From NCBI GenBank assembly GCA_016706365.1, contig JADJJU010000007.1, positions 124,001-188,000 of the forward strand: a stretch of 64,000 nt of DNA, given 5' to 3'. The position numbers and the translations under genes are program-made. How positions within the stretch are numbered: position 1 is the first letter of the stretch; every line of letters starts with the position of its first letter. Under the pieces are notes generated by a model. The model made no database searches. It worked only from the letters and a program-made list of their open reading frames with translations, and was not told where the DNA came from. This DNA is from Saprospiraceae bacterium. Lineage in GTDB: Bacteria; Bacteroidota; Bacteroidia; Chitinophagales; Saprospiraceae. Positions 35,052 through 43,920 of the stretch are shown piece after piece.

Positions 35052-36786
35052 ATGGCTCAATTGGACAATCAAATTCAGGAAAGAGTAAACAAATGGCTGG
35101 GAGAAGATTATGACGAAGAAACCAGATCTTCACTTCAGCAATTAATAGACTCAAACAAAACTGAGGACATAACAGATGCATTTTACCGGGACCTCGAATT
35201 TGGGACAGGAGGTCTTAGGGGCATCATGGGTGTAGGAACCAACAGAGTAAATAAATACACTATAGGGGCTGCAACACAGGGCTTGAGCAATTACTTGAAA
35301 CAGCAATATCCCGAAGGTGATATTAAAGTGGTTATTTCATATGACAACAGAAATAATGCTACAGTATTTGCACAGATAGTAGCCGATGTTTTCTCTGCAA
35401 ATGGTATTTACACCTATTTCTTCAAAGAGCTTCGGCCAACTCCGGAATTATCCTTTGCAATCAGACATTTGGGTTGTCAAAGTGGTGTGATGCTTACTGC
35501 TTCACATAACCCCCGTGAATACAGTGGATATAAGGCTTACTGGAATGATGGCGGACAGATCATTGCCCCTCATGACAAAAATATAATAGCAGAAGTCAAC
35601 AAAATCAGTTCAGTTAAGCAGATAAATTTCAAGGGAAACCCGGATTTGATAGAGATGATCGGCGATGAAATAGATTCAATTTATTTAGAAAAAGTAAAAG
35701 CCGTCAGCCTCAATCCGGATGCAATAAAAGCACAACATGATCTGAAAATAGTATTTTCTCCCATCCATGGAGCTGGTGTAAAACTAGTTCCTGCTGCTCT
35801 CAAAGCTGTTGGATTTACGAACGTTAATCTGGTGAAGGAGCAATGTGTCATTGATGGCAATTTTCCGACGGTCGTTTATCCAAACCCTGAAGAGGAAGAA
35901 GCCATGACGCTTTCGTTGAAGCTTGCCCGTGAAATAGATGCTGATCTTGTACTGGCCACAGATCCTGATGCTGACAGAGTAGGGATTGCTGTGAAAAATG
36001 ATAAAGGAGCCTTCATCCTGCTTAATGGTAATCAGACGGGAACACTTCTTTTCCATTATTTATTAACTCAATGGGAGGAAAAGGGGAAACTGACAGGTAA
36101 TGAATACATTGTAAAAACAATTGTCACTACTTATCTTCTGGATAAAATTGCAGCATCAAAGAAAGTGATGTGTTACAATACTTTGACCGGATTTAAATTT
36201 ATCGGCGATCTCATGACAAAGTTGGAGGGCAAGCAACAATTCATTGCCGGTTGTGAAGAAAGTTATGGCTATTTGGTTGGAGACCATGCCAGAGATAAAG
36301 ATTCTGTAGTGGCATGTACCATGATTGCAGAGATGGCTGCCTTCTATAAAAATAAAGGAATCACATTATATGAATCTCTTCAGGATATTCATGTTGAATA
36401 TGGATTTTATAAAGAAGCGCTGATCTCCATCACAAAAAAAGGAAAAAGTGGAGCAGAAGAAATTGCTGCTATTATGCATTCCTACAGAGTACAGCCTCCG
36501 GTCATGCTAGGTGGTCATCGTGTATTGAAAGTGAAACGATTATCAAAGCTCAATCGAAACAGATATGGAAACCGGAAATCAATATGACATTGATTTACCC
36601 AAATCCAATGTTCTGCAATTTTTCACTGAAGGTGATATCATTGTATCAGCAAGACCATCTGGAACCGAGCCAAAAATAAAATTTTATATCAGCGTCAATA
36701 CGGAATTGAAAAACAGAGCTGATTATCCTGAAATTGAGAGCAAACTCGATGATATGATAGCTGCTATTAAGGAGGATTTATCCTGA
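35052..36786 (+). CDS. Phosphoglucomutase/phosphomannomutase, frameshifted near the C-terminus
   Basis: This alpha-D-phosphohexomutase interconverts hexose 1- and 6-phosphates. The N-terminus includes FGTGGLRGIMGVGTNRVN; the active-site serine lies in LTASHNPREYSGYKAYW (about residue 151); the metal loop is ATDPDADRVG (about 300). The sugar loop GCEESYGYLVGDHARDKD follows. After VLKVK at about 36536 the frame goes wrong. Dropping one base there (the C at 36537) gives KDYQSSIETDMETGNQ, and the second frame completes the phosphate-binding domain (ARPSGTEPKIKFYISV) to 36786. One indel in an otherwise intact central-metabolism gene suggests a sequencing error. Confidence 0.88.
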
Positions 36787-36847
36787 TGAATAAAAAGCCG
36801 GAAAATAAGATCTAAGTCCAAGCTACTAACAATAAAATTCATTCCTG

Positions 36848-38642
36848 ATGGATCACCAGATGATTTTGATCTTGTTGGCAATTGCACTCATTTTATTTGC
36901 ATTGGAGATGCTGCGTCCGGACATCATAGGCATGTGTGTTATGATAATCCTCATTCTGACGAATACTGTCGATATTAATGAAGGTTTCTCCGGCTTCAGT
37001 AATCCTGCAGTAATCACAGTGATTGCAATGTTTATACTCACAGCAGGTCTTGAAAGAACTGGAGTTGGTGATTTATTAGGAAATGTTATGCTTAAAGCAG
37101 GCGGTAGTAATCCTGCATTGCTTACCATAACGGTGATGGCAACAGTGGGAATTCTCTCTTCTTTTATGAATAATATTGGTGCTACGGTAGTAATGTTAAC
37201 GCCCATTTACTCCATTTGCAAAAAGATCAATTATTCACCCAGTAAGCTTCTGATTCCATTATCATTCGGATCATTGATGGGAGGACTTACCACTTTAATC
37301 GGTACCCCTCCCAACTTGTTAGTTTCTATGGCATTAGAAGATGCCGGATTTGAGGGCTTTAAAATGTTTGATTTTCTTCCAACAGGGCTTGCTGTCATGG
37401 CAACAGGTATTTTATACATGACTTTCATTGGCCGGCATTTAATACCGAATAGAAAAAGTACCACTGACTATACTCAGACTTACAATTTGGAAGATTATAT
37501 GACAGAAGTGATTATTCCGCCAGGTTCTTCTATTGCCAATGTTGAACTGCAGAATGCAAAGACGCTGCAAAACATAAACCTGATAATCATCAGTATCCAC
37601 AGAAAAGAAAACGGAGCTGAAACCGTCATTACTCCAAATAAAAATACAGTTTTAAAAACCGGAGATCGTCTCTTGGTTGAAGGGAATTTGGAGAAGCTAT
37701 TCAAAGTCATTGAAACAAAAGATTTGATCATTCATATTAAAACTAAAATAAATGATGATCAATTGACAGGTAAAGGAATGAGACTTGCTGAGGTGGTACC
37801 TTCTCCTCAGTCAAGCATACTTGGACAAACTATCAGACAAGCCAATATCAAAAACAAATATGGCGTACTAGCTCTTGCATTAAAGAAACGTGAAAAGCAA
37901 TTGAATTATAAATATGTGGATTTGCCTCTGGAAGTGGGCGATGTGATGCTGGTACAAGGAACTCCATCCAGCTTAAATGACATTGCAAAAATTCAGACTT
38001 TTTAGTTATCAATCAATTAGAGCCCAAAATCAGGGAGACTTCCAAAGCCCTTTCGCACTGGCTTCATGGCTTTTGCAATTATTGCTGCTACCGGAATGAT
38101 GCATATTTCAGTCGCTGGCATCATTGGAGTCATTTTGATGATATTGAGTGGATCGGTCAGAATGGATGATATTTACAAAAATGTAGAATGGCGGGTGATA
38201 TTTCTGATTGCTACCATGATGCCATTAGGTCTTGCAATGGATGATAAACATACGGGTGCTGCTACCTGGATTGCTAATCTTATTGTCAATATAGCCGGGC
38301 CATATGGGCCATATGTGGTGATGGGCTGTCTATTATTGGTAGTTACTTTGATCACTGAGGTTATGTCTAATGCTGCTGCAGCAGTTTTGATAGCCCCCAT
38401 AGGGGATTTCTATTGCGGTGGCGATGAATATTCAGCCACATCCGTTTTTAATGGCTATAGCAATCGGTGCCTCTACCACCTTCCTCACTCCTATTGGCCA
38501 CCAGGCCAATGTTCTGGTTTATGGAATTGGTGGATACAAGTTTTCAGATTTTGCAAGGACAGGTTTTTTGTTGAATGTATTTATTTGTTTGGTGGCATTT
38601 TATTTGATTCCTATTGTGTGGCCTTTTACTCCTATTAAGTAA
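36848..38642 (+). pseudogene. SLC13 family transporter with TrkA-C domains, several frameshifts
   Basis: The first 385 codons encode the N-terminal half of an SLC13/DASS anion:sodium symporter (MILILLAIALILFALEMLRPDI split over two helices, NNIGATVVMLTPI, LIGTPPNLLVS) and two RCK-C (TrkA-C) cytoplasmic domains. The frame stops at TAG 38003-38005 after a five-T run. Adding a T gives LVINQLEPKIRE, then another shift (about 38045-38066) is needed to reach MAFAIIAATGMMHISVAG. A third shift near 38402-38412 joins NAAAAVLIAPIA to AMNIQPHPFLMAIAIGAS and GHQANVLVYGIGGYKFSDFA. Three lesions in one gene suggest a true pseudogene, though a poorly read patch of sequence is possible. Confidence 0.75.
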
Positions 38643-38651
38643 TTCACACCA

Positions 38652-39146
38652 TTAGAATTTTAGTCCAATTGTAATATTCATATAAAAAATTGAAGTCCTG
38701 TTGACAACGGGAATTCCTATCTCCACTTCAGTTGTTATCCTTGTACCTTCTCCATGGAATGAAACTGCTGGTCCATATTGAAAATCGCCTTCATCGTTCT
38801 TCAGATGATATATTCCAATTCCTGTTCCATATAAAATAAATTCATCCTTAATTTTCACTGAACTTAAATGTGCATATTTTAAGCTCAAAGAGCCAGCTTC
38901 CTTAAACACAGTAGCTCGTAACAAAAATGAATGTTTGGTATCCACATATGATTCACCCAATTTATTTATCCGGTAATTTATAATGGCAAATTCCGGCATT
39001 GCCGCAATTCCAATATTTCCGGGGGCTAATTGCGCTCCAAACATTCCTCTGATTGTATAAATCCTTTTATTCTTTTCTTCCAGTTGCCCAACAAACATCA
39101 TTTCATTCTCTTCTTGTCGGTAAATCAATTCCGTTATTTTATTCAA
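38652..39146 (-). CDS. Hypothetical protein, strand-rich, in the ECF sigma operon
   Basis: A frame of 164 codons with alternating strands (GTRITTEVEIGIPVV, TSIFYMNITIGLKF at the end), the look of a small outer membrane barrel. There is no signal peptide. The only starts are a TTG at 39146 and an internal ATG pair near 39101. It is in the same frame as the gene upstream (ending 39174), separated only by TAG, one codon, and TGA; codons before the TTG read NFVYKEKLNKITEL. The two may once have been one secreted barrel protein, or translation may restart. Family unknown. Confidence 0.45.
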   Translation of the reverse strand: MNKITELIYRQEENEMMFVGQLEEKNKRIYTIRGMFGAQLAPGNIGIAAMPEFAIINYRINKLGESYVDTKHSFLLRATVFKEAGSLSLKYAHLSSVKIKDEFILYGTGIGIYHLKNDEGDFQYGPAVSFHGEGTRITTEVEIGIPVVNRTSIFYMNITIGLKF

Positions 39147-39173
39147 TTTTTCTTTGTAAACAAAGTTTCACCT

Positions 39174-39671
39174 CTAAGGTCTTTTAAGGCTTAAAATAAT
39201 ATTTTGCATGTTTAAAACTTCCAATTTGCTTAAACCCTCTACTGTATCAAAATAAATGCTGACTGGCTGCTTATCTTCATTTATCAGATAAATAACATGC
39301 AATCCTGTAAATAGTAACAAAGAATCTTTGAACAGGTAGCTTACTGGCCTGGAAGACTTATTTATATCCATTTTTATTAAGCCTCCAAATTCATATAGCT
39401 TGATATCCAGCGGTTTATCTTCACCCATTTCGTACTCAATTTCCTTTATATTATTAAGTATGAAACTGCTGTATTTCTCTGTTAATCGGATCGACTCTTC
39501 AAGATTTCTTACAGACCAAACGTATGTGCCTGCAGGCCATTCTATTCTTAATTCATTTTGATAATTGAAATTTATTATATAATCTTCCAACGGAGAATCA
39601 GGCTGAGCATATATGGAATTCTCATTTAATATTGACAATAGAAATATCAGGTAATACGTGATCTTTTGCAT
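39174..39671 (-). CDS. Hypothetical secreted protein in the ECF sigma operon
   Basis: A 165-residue protein with a signal peptide (MQKITYYLIFLLSILNENSIYAQ) and a soluble strand-rich body (LRIEWPAGTYVWSVRNLEESI). I do not recognise a family. It follows the anti-sigma-like gene by about 50 bp on the same strand and is followed in the same frame by the strand-rich gene ending at 38652. It may be the N-terminal part of a longer protein interrupted by two close stop codons. Confidence 0.55.
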   Translation of the reverse strand: MQKITYYLIFLLSILNENSIYAQPDSPLEDYIINFNYQNELRIEWPAGTYVWSVRNLEESIRLTEKYSSFILNNIKEIEYEMGEDKPLDIKLYEFGGLIKMDINKSSRPVSYLFKDSLLLFTGLHVIYLINEDKQPVSIYFDTVEGLSKLEVLNMQNIILSLKRP

Positions 39672-39720
39672 AAATTGTTAATTAAGCATTTGATAAAAAA
39701 TTCAATAAAATCTTTTGATC

Positions 39721-40329
39721 TTATTTGATCAAAACTATTAGTTCTTCCAAAATCATGTCCCATTCCTTTCCTTCTATCCGATGAAATATCCTGAACTCCG
39801 TCCGGGTCACAGAAGTAGTATCGTCAAAAAATACATTGGTTGCATAAGGCTTTGAGGTCCGTTTCCCAGTTCTGATCGACTTGAAATCTGGTAGTGTGAA
39901 AATAGTATTAGGAGGTATGTGTAACTCAGGCAATTCCGCAATCCCAACATTTTCATTTTTCTCAGGTGATTCCGGAACAAGATTTAGCGCCATCTCCTTC
40001 ACTATGAAAACTGTATCGCGCTGATAAATAAACTGTTTTCGGTACTGTTCGACAGTGTCCCTAAACTCAGCAATAACTTGAATAGTGTCAGGCTGTATCT
40101 TAGTTTCCACCGGAACAGAATGCTTATTTTTAGCTTGATGGACATAATAACTTAAAGCATATCCGGTCCCGAAAACTGTCAAACCCAGCAGCAATAATAA
40201 CCAGGGAGTCTTTCTAAATTTCCCGGGAGCTTTGATACTACTCTCAATCTTTGCCCAATTTGCTTCCCTATTCCATTCTGGCCGGGCATTATTTTCAAAA
40301 TCTTCTATAGTCTTTTTCATTTTATTCAT
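39721..40329 (-). CDS. Single-pass membrane protein, probable partner of the ECF sigma factor
   Basis: About 202 residues from the ATG at 40329 (MNKMKKTIEDFEN); ATGs at 40341 and 40320 are alternatives. There is a short acidic cytoplasmic N-terminus (NARPEWNREANWAKIESSI), one membrane segment (TPWLLLLLGLTVFGTGYAL) and a periplasmic part of about 135 residues. That layout, and the start overlapping the sigma gene's stop, are those of an anti-sigma factor. No zinc (HxxxCxxC) motif is present, so any binding to the sigma factor would be by another fold. Function is inferred from position. Confidence 0.6.
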   Translation of the reverse strand: MNKMKKTIEDFENNARPEWNREANWAKIESSIKAPGKFRKTPWLLLLLGLTVFGTGYALSYYVHQAKNKHSVPVETKIQPDTIQVIAEFRDTVEQYRKQFIYQRDTVFIVKEMALNLVPESPEKNENVGIAELPELHIPPNTIFTLPDFKSIRTGKRTSKPYATNVFFDDTTSVTRTEFRIFHRIEGKEWDMILEELIVLIK

Positions 40330-40861
40330 ATTTATACCCAAGTGGAATCAATATTTCTTTCAAGGATGTCCTTGCTCTGTTGAGATAAGCTTTGCTGCTT
40401 CCAGGACTCAGGCCAAGTAAAATTGCAATTTCGGGATGTGAAAATCCATCTACCTCATGCAATTGAAATACAAGGCTGTATTGCTGTGGCAATGATTGAA
40501 CAGCTTTTACTATTTCATGATATTGTAAATTGGAAAAAACGAGTTCATCCTCTCTTTCGAATTCAATGCTGATTTCCTCCTCAAACACAAGTCTTTTTTT
40601 TCTGAGCTTCATGAGACAATTGTTGATTGTCACTTTTTTCAGCCAAGCTTTCAGGCTACCATCGTGGATCCATTGAAATTCCTGCAATTTTTCAAATGCA
40701 ATCAAAAAAGTGTCCATTACGATTTCTTCTGCATCTTCATTATTTCTCAGATATCTTTTTGCCACCATGTAACATACATCAGCATATAATCCATGAAGGT
40801 TTTTCAACGCTTTACGCCTGTCCTTTTTATACAAAATCAATATCTCTTGTTCAGACATCAT
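40322..40861 (-). CDS. ECF-type RNA polymerase sigma factor
   Basis: A 179-residue sigma-70 family protein of the extracytoplasmic function group. Region 2 is clear (YMVAKRYLRNNEDAEEIVMDTFLIAFEKL, then WIHDGSLKAWLKKVTINNCLM). Region 4 has the helix-turn-helix QLHEVDGFSHPEIAILLGLSPGSSKAYLNRARTSLKEIL. It directs RNA polymerase to a small regulon in response to an envelope signal. It heads an operon with a single-pass membrane protein, a secreted protein and a barrel-like protein. A TACTTTTG on the minus strand (complement of 40904-40911) fits a housekeeping -7 box. Confidence 0.88.
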   Translation of the reverse strand: MMSEQEILILYKKDRRKALKNLHGLYADVCYMVAKRYLRNNEDAEEIVMDTFLIAFEKLQEFQWIHDGSLKAWLKKVTINNCLMKLRKKRLVFEEEISIEFEREDELVFSNLQYHEIVKAVQSLPQQYSLVFQLHEVDGFSHPEIAILLGLSPGSSKAYLNRARTSLKEILIPLGYKYE

Positions 40862-40903
40862 ATTATTGACAATAATGCAGAAAATTGACGAAGGGTTACA
40901 TTA

Positions 40904-40911
40904 CAAAAGTA
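40904..40911 (-). promoter_or_regulatory. Putative -7 box of the ECF sigma operon
   Basis: TACTTTTG on the minus strand matches TAnnTTTG exactly, 42 bp before the sigma start. There is no TTTG at the ideal -33 distance. Confidence 0.4.
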
Positions 40912-40937
40912 TTAAGATACCACATTTTAAAATTTTC

Positions 40938-40945
40938 TACTTTTG
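40938..40945 (+). promoter_or_regulatory. Putative -7 box of the methyltransferase gene
   Basis: TACTTTTG matches TAnnTTTG exactly and lies 24 bp before the ATG at 40970. Transcription would then begin near 40950, downstream of the TTG at 40943, which favours the ATG at 40970 as start. No -33 TTTG is visible. Confidence 0.4.
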
Positions 40946-40969
40946 CATGAACAATCAAATCCCGAAACA

Positions 40970-41770
40970 ATGTCCACTCCCCCTAATTATTTCGACATCA
41001 ATAAACAATCCTGGAACTCCAGAGTAGACTCTCACCTGAAGTCTGATTTCTATGACATGAAAGGGTTTATGGCAGGTAAATCTTCCCTGAATGCTTTCGA
41101 ACTGGAATTGCTTGGAGATGTCAGAGGCAAAAAAATTCTGCACCTGCAATGCCATTTTGGCCAGGATACTTTGTCGCTTGCGCGAATGGGGGCAATAGTC
41201 ACCGGAATTGATCTCTCAGATAAAGCAATAGAAACAGCGAATAACCTGGCATCAGAACTACAATTGGATGCAAGATTTATTTGTTGCAATATTTTTGATC
41301 TTCCTGAAGTTCTGGATGAAACATTTGATATCGTGTTCACGAGTTATGGAACCATATGCTGGCTTCCGGACCTGGCTCCCTGGGCAAAATTAATTGCAGC
41401 TTTTCTTCAACCTCAGGGAAAATTTGTGTTTGCAGAGTTTCATCCCGTGGTTTGGATGTTTGATAATAAATTTCAATCTATCGGATATAACTATTTCAAT
41501 GTAGAGCCAATATTTGAAGAAGAAAGCGGAACTTATGCTGATCGGGATGCAGACCTAAAATTGCAATCTGTTTGCTGGAATCATAGTATGGCTGATGTCA
41601 TTACAAACCTGCTTCAAAATGGTCTCGAAATCACAGCACTGAAGGAATACGACTACTCACCCTATGATTGTTTTGATGAAACCATCCAGTTCGAACCCGG
41701 AAAATATCGGATCAAACATTTGGACAATAAAATACCTATGGTTTACACTGTCCAGGCTATAAAAAAGTAA
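40970..41770 (+). CDS. SAM-dependent methyltransferase, class I
   Basis: A 266-residue Rossmann-fold methyltransferase. I chose the ATG at 40970 (MSTPPNYFDINKQSWNSR), because the frame's only earlier start is a TTG that overlaps the putative -7 box. The SAM site is unusual in detail: KKILHLQCHFGQDTLSLARMGA replaces the common D-x-G-x-G with L-Q-C-H-F-G, a known variant in this subgroup. VTGIDLSDKAIETAN and FDIVFTSYGTICWLPDL follow. The substrate is unknown. The prenyltransferase-like gene starts 12 bp downstream, so the two form an operon. Confidence 0.82.
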   Translation: MSTPPNYFDINKQSWNSRVDSHLKSDFYDMKGFMAGKSSLNAFELELLGDVRGKKILHLQCHFGQDTLSLARMGAIVTGIDLSDKAIETANNLASELQLDARFICCNIFDLPEVLDETFDIVFTSYGTICWLPDLAPWAKLIAAFLQPQGKFVFAEFHPVVWMFDNKFQSIGYNYFNVEPIFEEESGTYADRDADLKLQSVCWNHSMADVITNLLQNGLEITALKEYDYSPYDCFDETIQFEPGKYRIKHLDNKIPMVYTVQAIKK

Positions 41771-41782
41771 TCAGGTCTTTTA

Positions 41783-42718
41783 ATGAATCATTCAGAGATA
41801 ATAACCTGGTTGCTGGAAGGCGATGTTTCTATACAATATCAGACATACAGAGACCTGCTGGATGAGTCCAGGCCAGATTTGCAAAATAGAATTGCTATTG
41901 AAGGTTGGGGTGCACAGTTTTTAAGTGCTCGTGATCCAAAAGGATTTTGGGGCCGGAGTTTTTATCAGCCAAAATGGACTTCTACACATTATACATTACT
42001 TGATCTGAAGAATCTTGCAATTTCAACTGATCATCCACTGATTCAGGAAAGTATAAACCATATTTTAACCATTGAAAAAGGCAGGGATGGAGGAATAAAC
42101 CCAGTCGGTGCAACCAACGCCAGTGATCTGTGCATCAATGGAATGGCATTGAACTATGCGGCTTATTTTAAAGCACCAGAGAAAAAGTTGCATTCTGTAA
42201 TTGATTTTATCTTGAAGAATCAAATGCCCGACGGAGGTTTTAACTGTCGATCAGTGAGAACAAAGGTCCATCATAGTTCCTTGCATACCAGCTTATCAAT
42301 TTTGGAAGGATTTCAGGAATATATCAATGCAAACTATACTTATAGATTGGATGAAATAATGTTAACGATTCCAAAAGTGCAGGAATTTATTTTAATGCAC
42401 AGGCTTTTCTTATCAGATAGAACTGGTGAAATAATTAATGAAAATTTCTTAAAACTCTGTTATCCCGGACGATGGTATTATGATGTGCTAAAAGCTTTGG
42501 ACTACTTTCAGTCAGCCAGAATGCCATACGATGATAGAATGCACGATGCTTTGTCCTTTTTGAAAAGTAAAAAACATAAAGATGGTAGATGGAAACTAGC
42601 CTCTCCGCATCCGGGACAGGTACATTTTAATATGGAAAAAGCGGGACAGCCTAGCAGATGGAATACGCTTCGGGCTTTGAGAGTTTTGAAGTCATTTCCT
42701 GTAAATCGAAATATTTAA
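41783..42718 (+). CDS. Prenyltransferase/squalene oxidase-like alpha/alpha-toroid protein
   Basis: A 311-residue helical protein. It has repeated Q/W-type motifs (DGGINPVGATNASDLC, QMPDGGFNCRS, KHKDGRWKLA) characteristic of the alpha/alpha barrel of terpene cyclases and protein prenyltransferases. It is about half the length of a squalene cyclase, lacks a clear DxDD acid motif, and starts WLLEGDVSIQYQTYRDLL, a beginning seen in bacterial toroid proteins of unknown role. It is translated 12 bp after a methyltransferase. Whether it acts on a terpenoid or only has the fold cannot be decided. Confidence 0.7.
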   Translation: MNHSEIITWLLEGDVSIQYQTYRDLLDESRPDLQNRIAIEGWGAQFLSARDPKGFWGRSFYQPKWTSTHYTLLDLKNLAISTDHPLIQESINHILTIEKGRDGGINPVGATNASDLCINGMALNYAAYFKAPEKKLHSVIDFILKNQMPDGGFNCRSVRTKVHHSSLHTSLSILEGFQEYINANYTYRLDEIMLTIPKVQEFILMHRLFLSDRTGEIINENFLKLCYPGRWYYDVLKALDYFQSARMPYDDRMHDALSFLKSKKHKDGRWKLASPHPGQVHFNMEKAGQPSRWNTLRALRVLKSFPVNRNI

Positions 42719-42733
42719 CCTATCCTTCCAGGG

Positions 42734-43585
42734 TTAATCCTTAACTGATGAATGTTTGGCATGCGTGTCAAACCAACCGGGATAAGCAAAAAATTTGTCC
42801 ATGACTCTGGAAAATAATCTCCCCACAGAAGATTTATTAACTGAAGCGTGATCACCCAAAAGTTTATAACCCTTAAATATGCTCGTATACTGATTTCTGA
42901 TTTCAGACAAATTCTTCAATTGAGTCGGATTAAGATCATTACCAAAAGAACCTGATGAACCTCTTAAAAACTTATAATCCAGAAACTTCCCTTCTCCATG
43001 GTTCTTTGCCTCCCTGAAAGAGCTCACTTTAGACTGGTTGATAGCCTGAAATTTATCATATCCTAATTGGTTTAACAAGTCAAATTCCTCTTCCAGCTTC
43101 TTAACTGACACCTTCTCAGATTCAATTGAAATATAATCGGGCTTTTCAGGAAAATTCATCAGTGCTTTGAGACAAACTATGTCCATGCCTTCAATATCAA
43201 TCTTCATATAATGGGGAATCCCATACTTATTAAGACACTCTTGAAAGTCAATACACGACACTTCAATGAGTTCATCTTCAGCACCCAGTTTTGAATTTCT
43301 TTCACTCCATTCGTTTACCACAGTTCCCCACACACTTACCTTATTATTTTTGTAGAACCTAACTTTTCCATCTGTAACAGTCACCATCTCAGGATCAGTT
43401 ATTGCCCCTTCCAAAATTGTTAGCTGACCTGAATCCAATTCATTTGCAAACTTTTTTCTGCAATAGTTGGCAAGATCAGGATCAGCTTCAAAACTCACAA
43501 CATTGAATCCTTTTCTCAGGTAATAATCAGAATCTTCTCCTTTATGCATTCCGATATCGAAAATCAAGTTCTTATCTTTCTTCAT
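42734..43585 (-). CDS. FkbM family methyltransferase
   Basis: A 283-residue SAM-dependent methyltransferase. The SAM motif is LIFDIGMHKGEDSDYYLRKG followed by VVSFEADPDL, and the FkbM-type MKIDIEGMDIVCLKAL follows at about residue 125. The family O-methylates sugars, polyketides and other hydroxyls; the substrate is unknown. It is convergent with the toroid gene (15-bp gap) and appears to be a single-gene unit. Confidence 0.85.
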   Translation of the reverse strand: MKKDKNLIFDIGMHKGEDSDYYLRKGFNVVSFEADPDLANYCRKKFANELDSGQLTILEGAITDPEMVTVTDGKVRFYKNNKVSVWGTVVNEWSERNSKLGAEDELIEVSCIDFQECLNKYGIPHYMKIDIEGMDIVCLKALMNFPEKPDYISIESEKVSVKKLEEEFDLLNQLGYDKFQAINQSKVSSFREAKNHGEGKFLDYKFLRGSSGSFGNDLNPTQLKNLSEIRNQYTSIFKGYKLLGDHASVNKSSVGRLFSRVMDKFFAYPGWFDTHAKHSSVKD

Positions 43586-43920
43586 ACTGAAGCCGGTAGG
43601 AATAGTTATTTAAGTGCCCGGATTTATAATTTATAATCCGGCAGCAAATTAGGCTAATTTTCCTTATTGGACACTATGTTATATATACTTTATTGCAATA
43701 TGAAGCAAGAAGTGCATAGTTACAATTGTGAATTCAGACTTAGGCAAAAGTTTATAAGCTATTAAAATTGAACTGTAACTTTGATTTTGGTGGAGTTAAC
43801 TCCGTAATATGTTTGATCTTTTATGACTAATGGCTCATGACTAATGCCTTAAGTCTTACGACTTACGTCTTATCACTGACTTATCACTTACGCCTTATCA
43901 CTTACGTCTTATGCCTTATC
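43586..43920. other. Intergenic region with degenerate CTTACGTCTTATCAC repeats
   Basis: A 335-bp gap between the M48 protease stop (minus strand) and the FkbM start. The part next to the protease stop (about 43820-43920) consists of degenerate tandem words such as ATGACTAATG, CTTACG, CTTATCAC and CTTACGTCTTAT. The rest is AT-rich without recognisable features and should hold the FkbM promoter. Confidence 0.6.
43820..43920. repeat. Degenerate tandem repeats at the end of the M48 gene
   Basis: Variants of CTTACGTCTTATCAC and GACTAATGGCTCAT recur in direct orientation right up to the protease stop codon at 43921. The repeats are imperfect. Similar low-complexity tails sit beyond the stops at 6310 and 56162. 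Confidence 0.65.
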
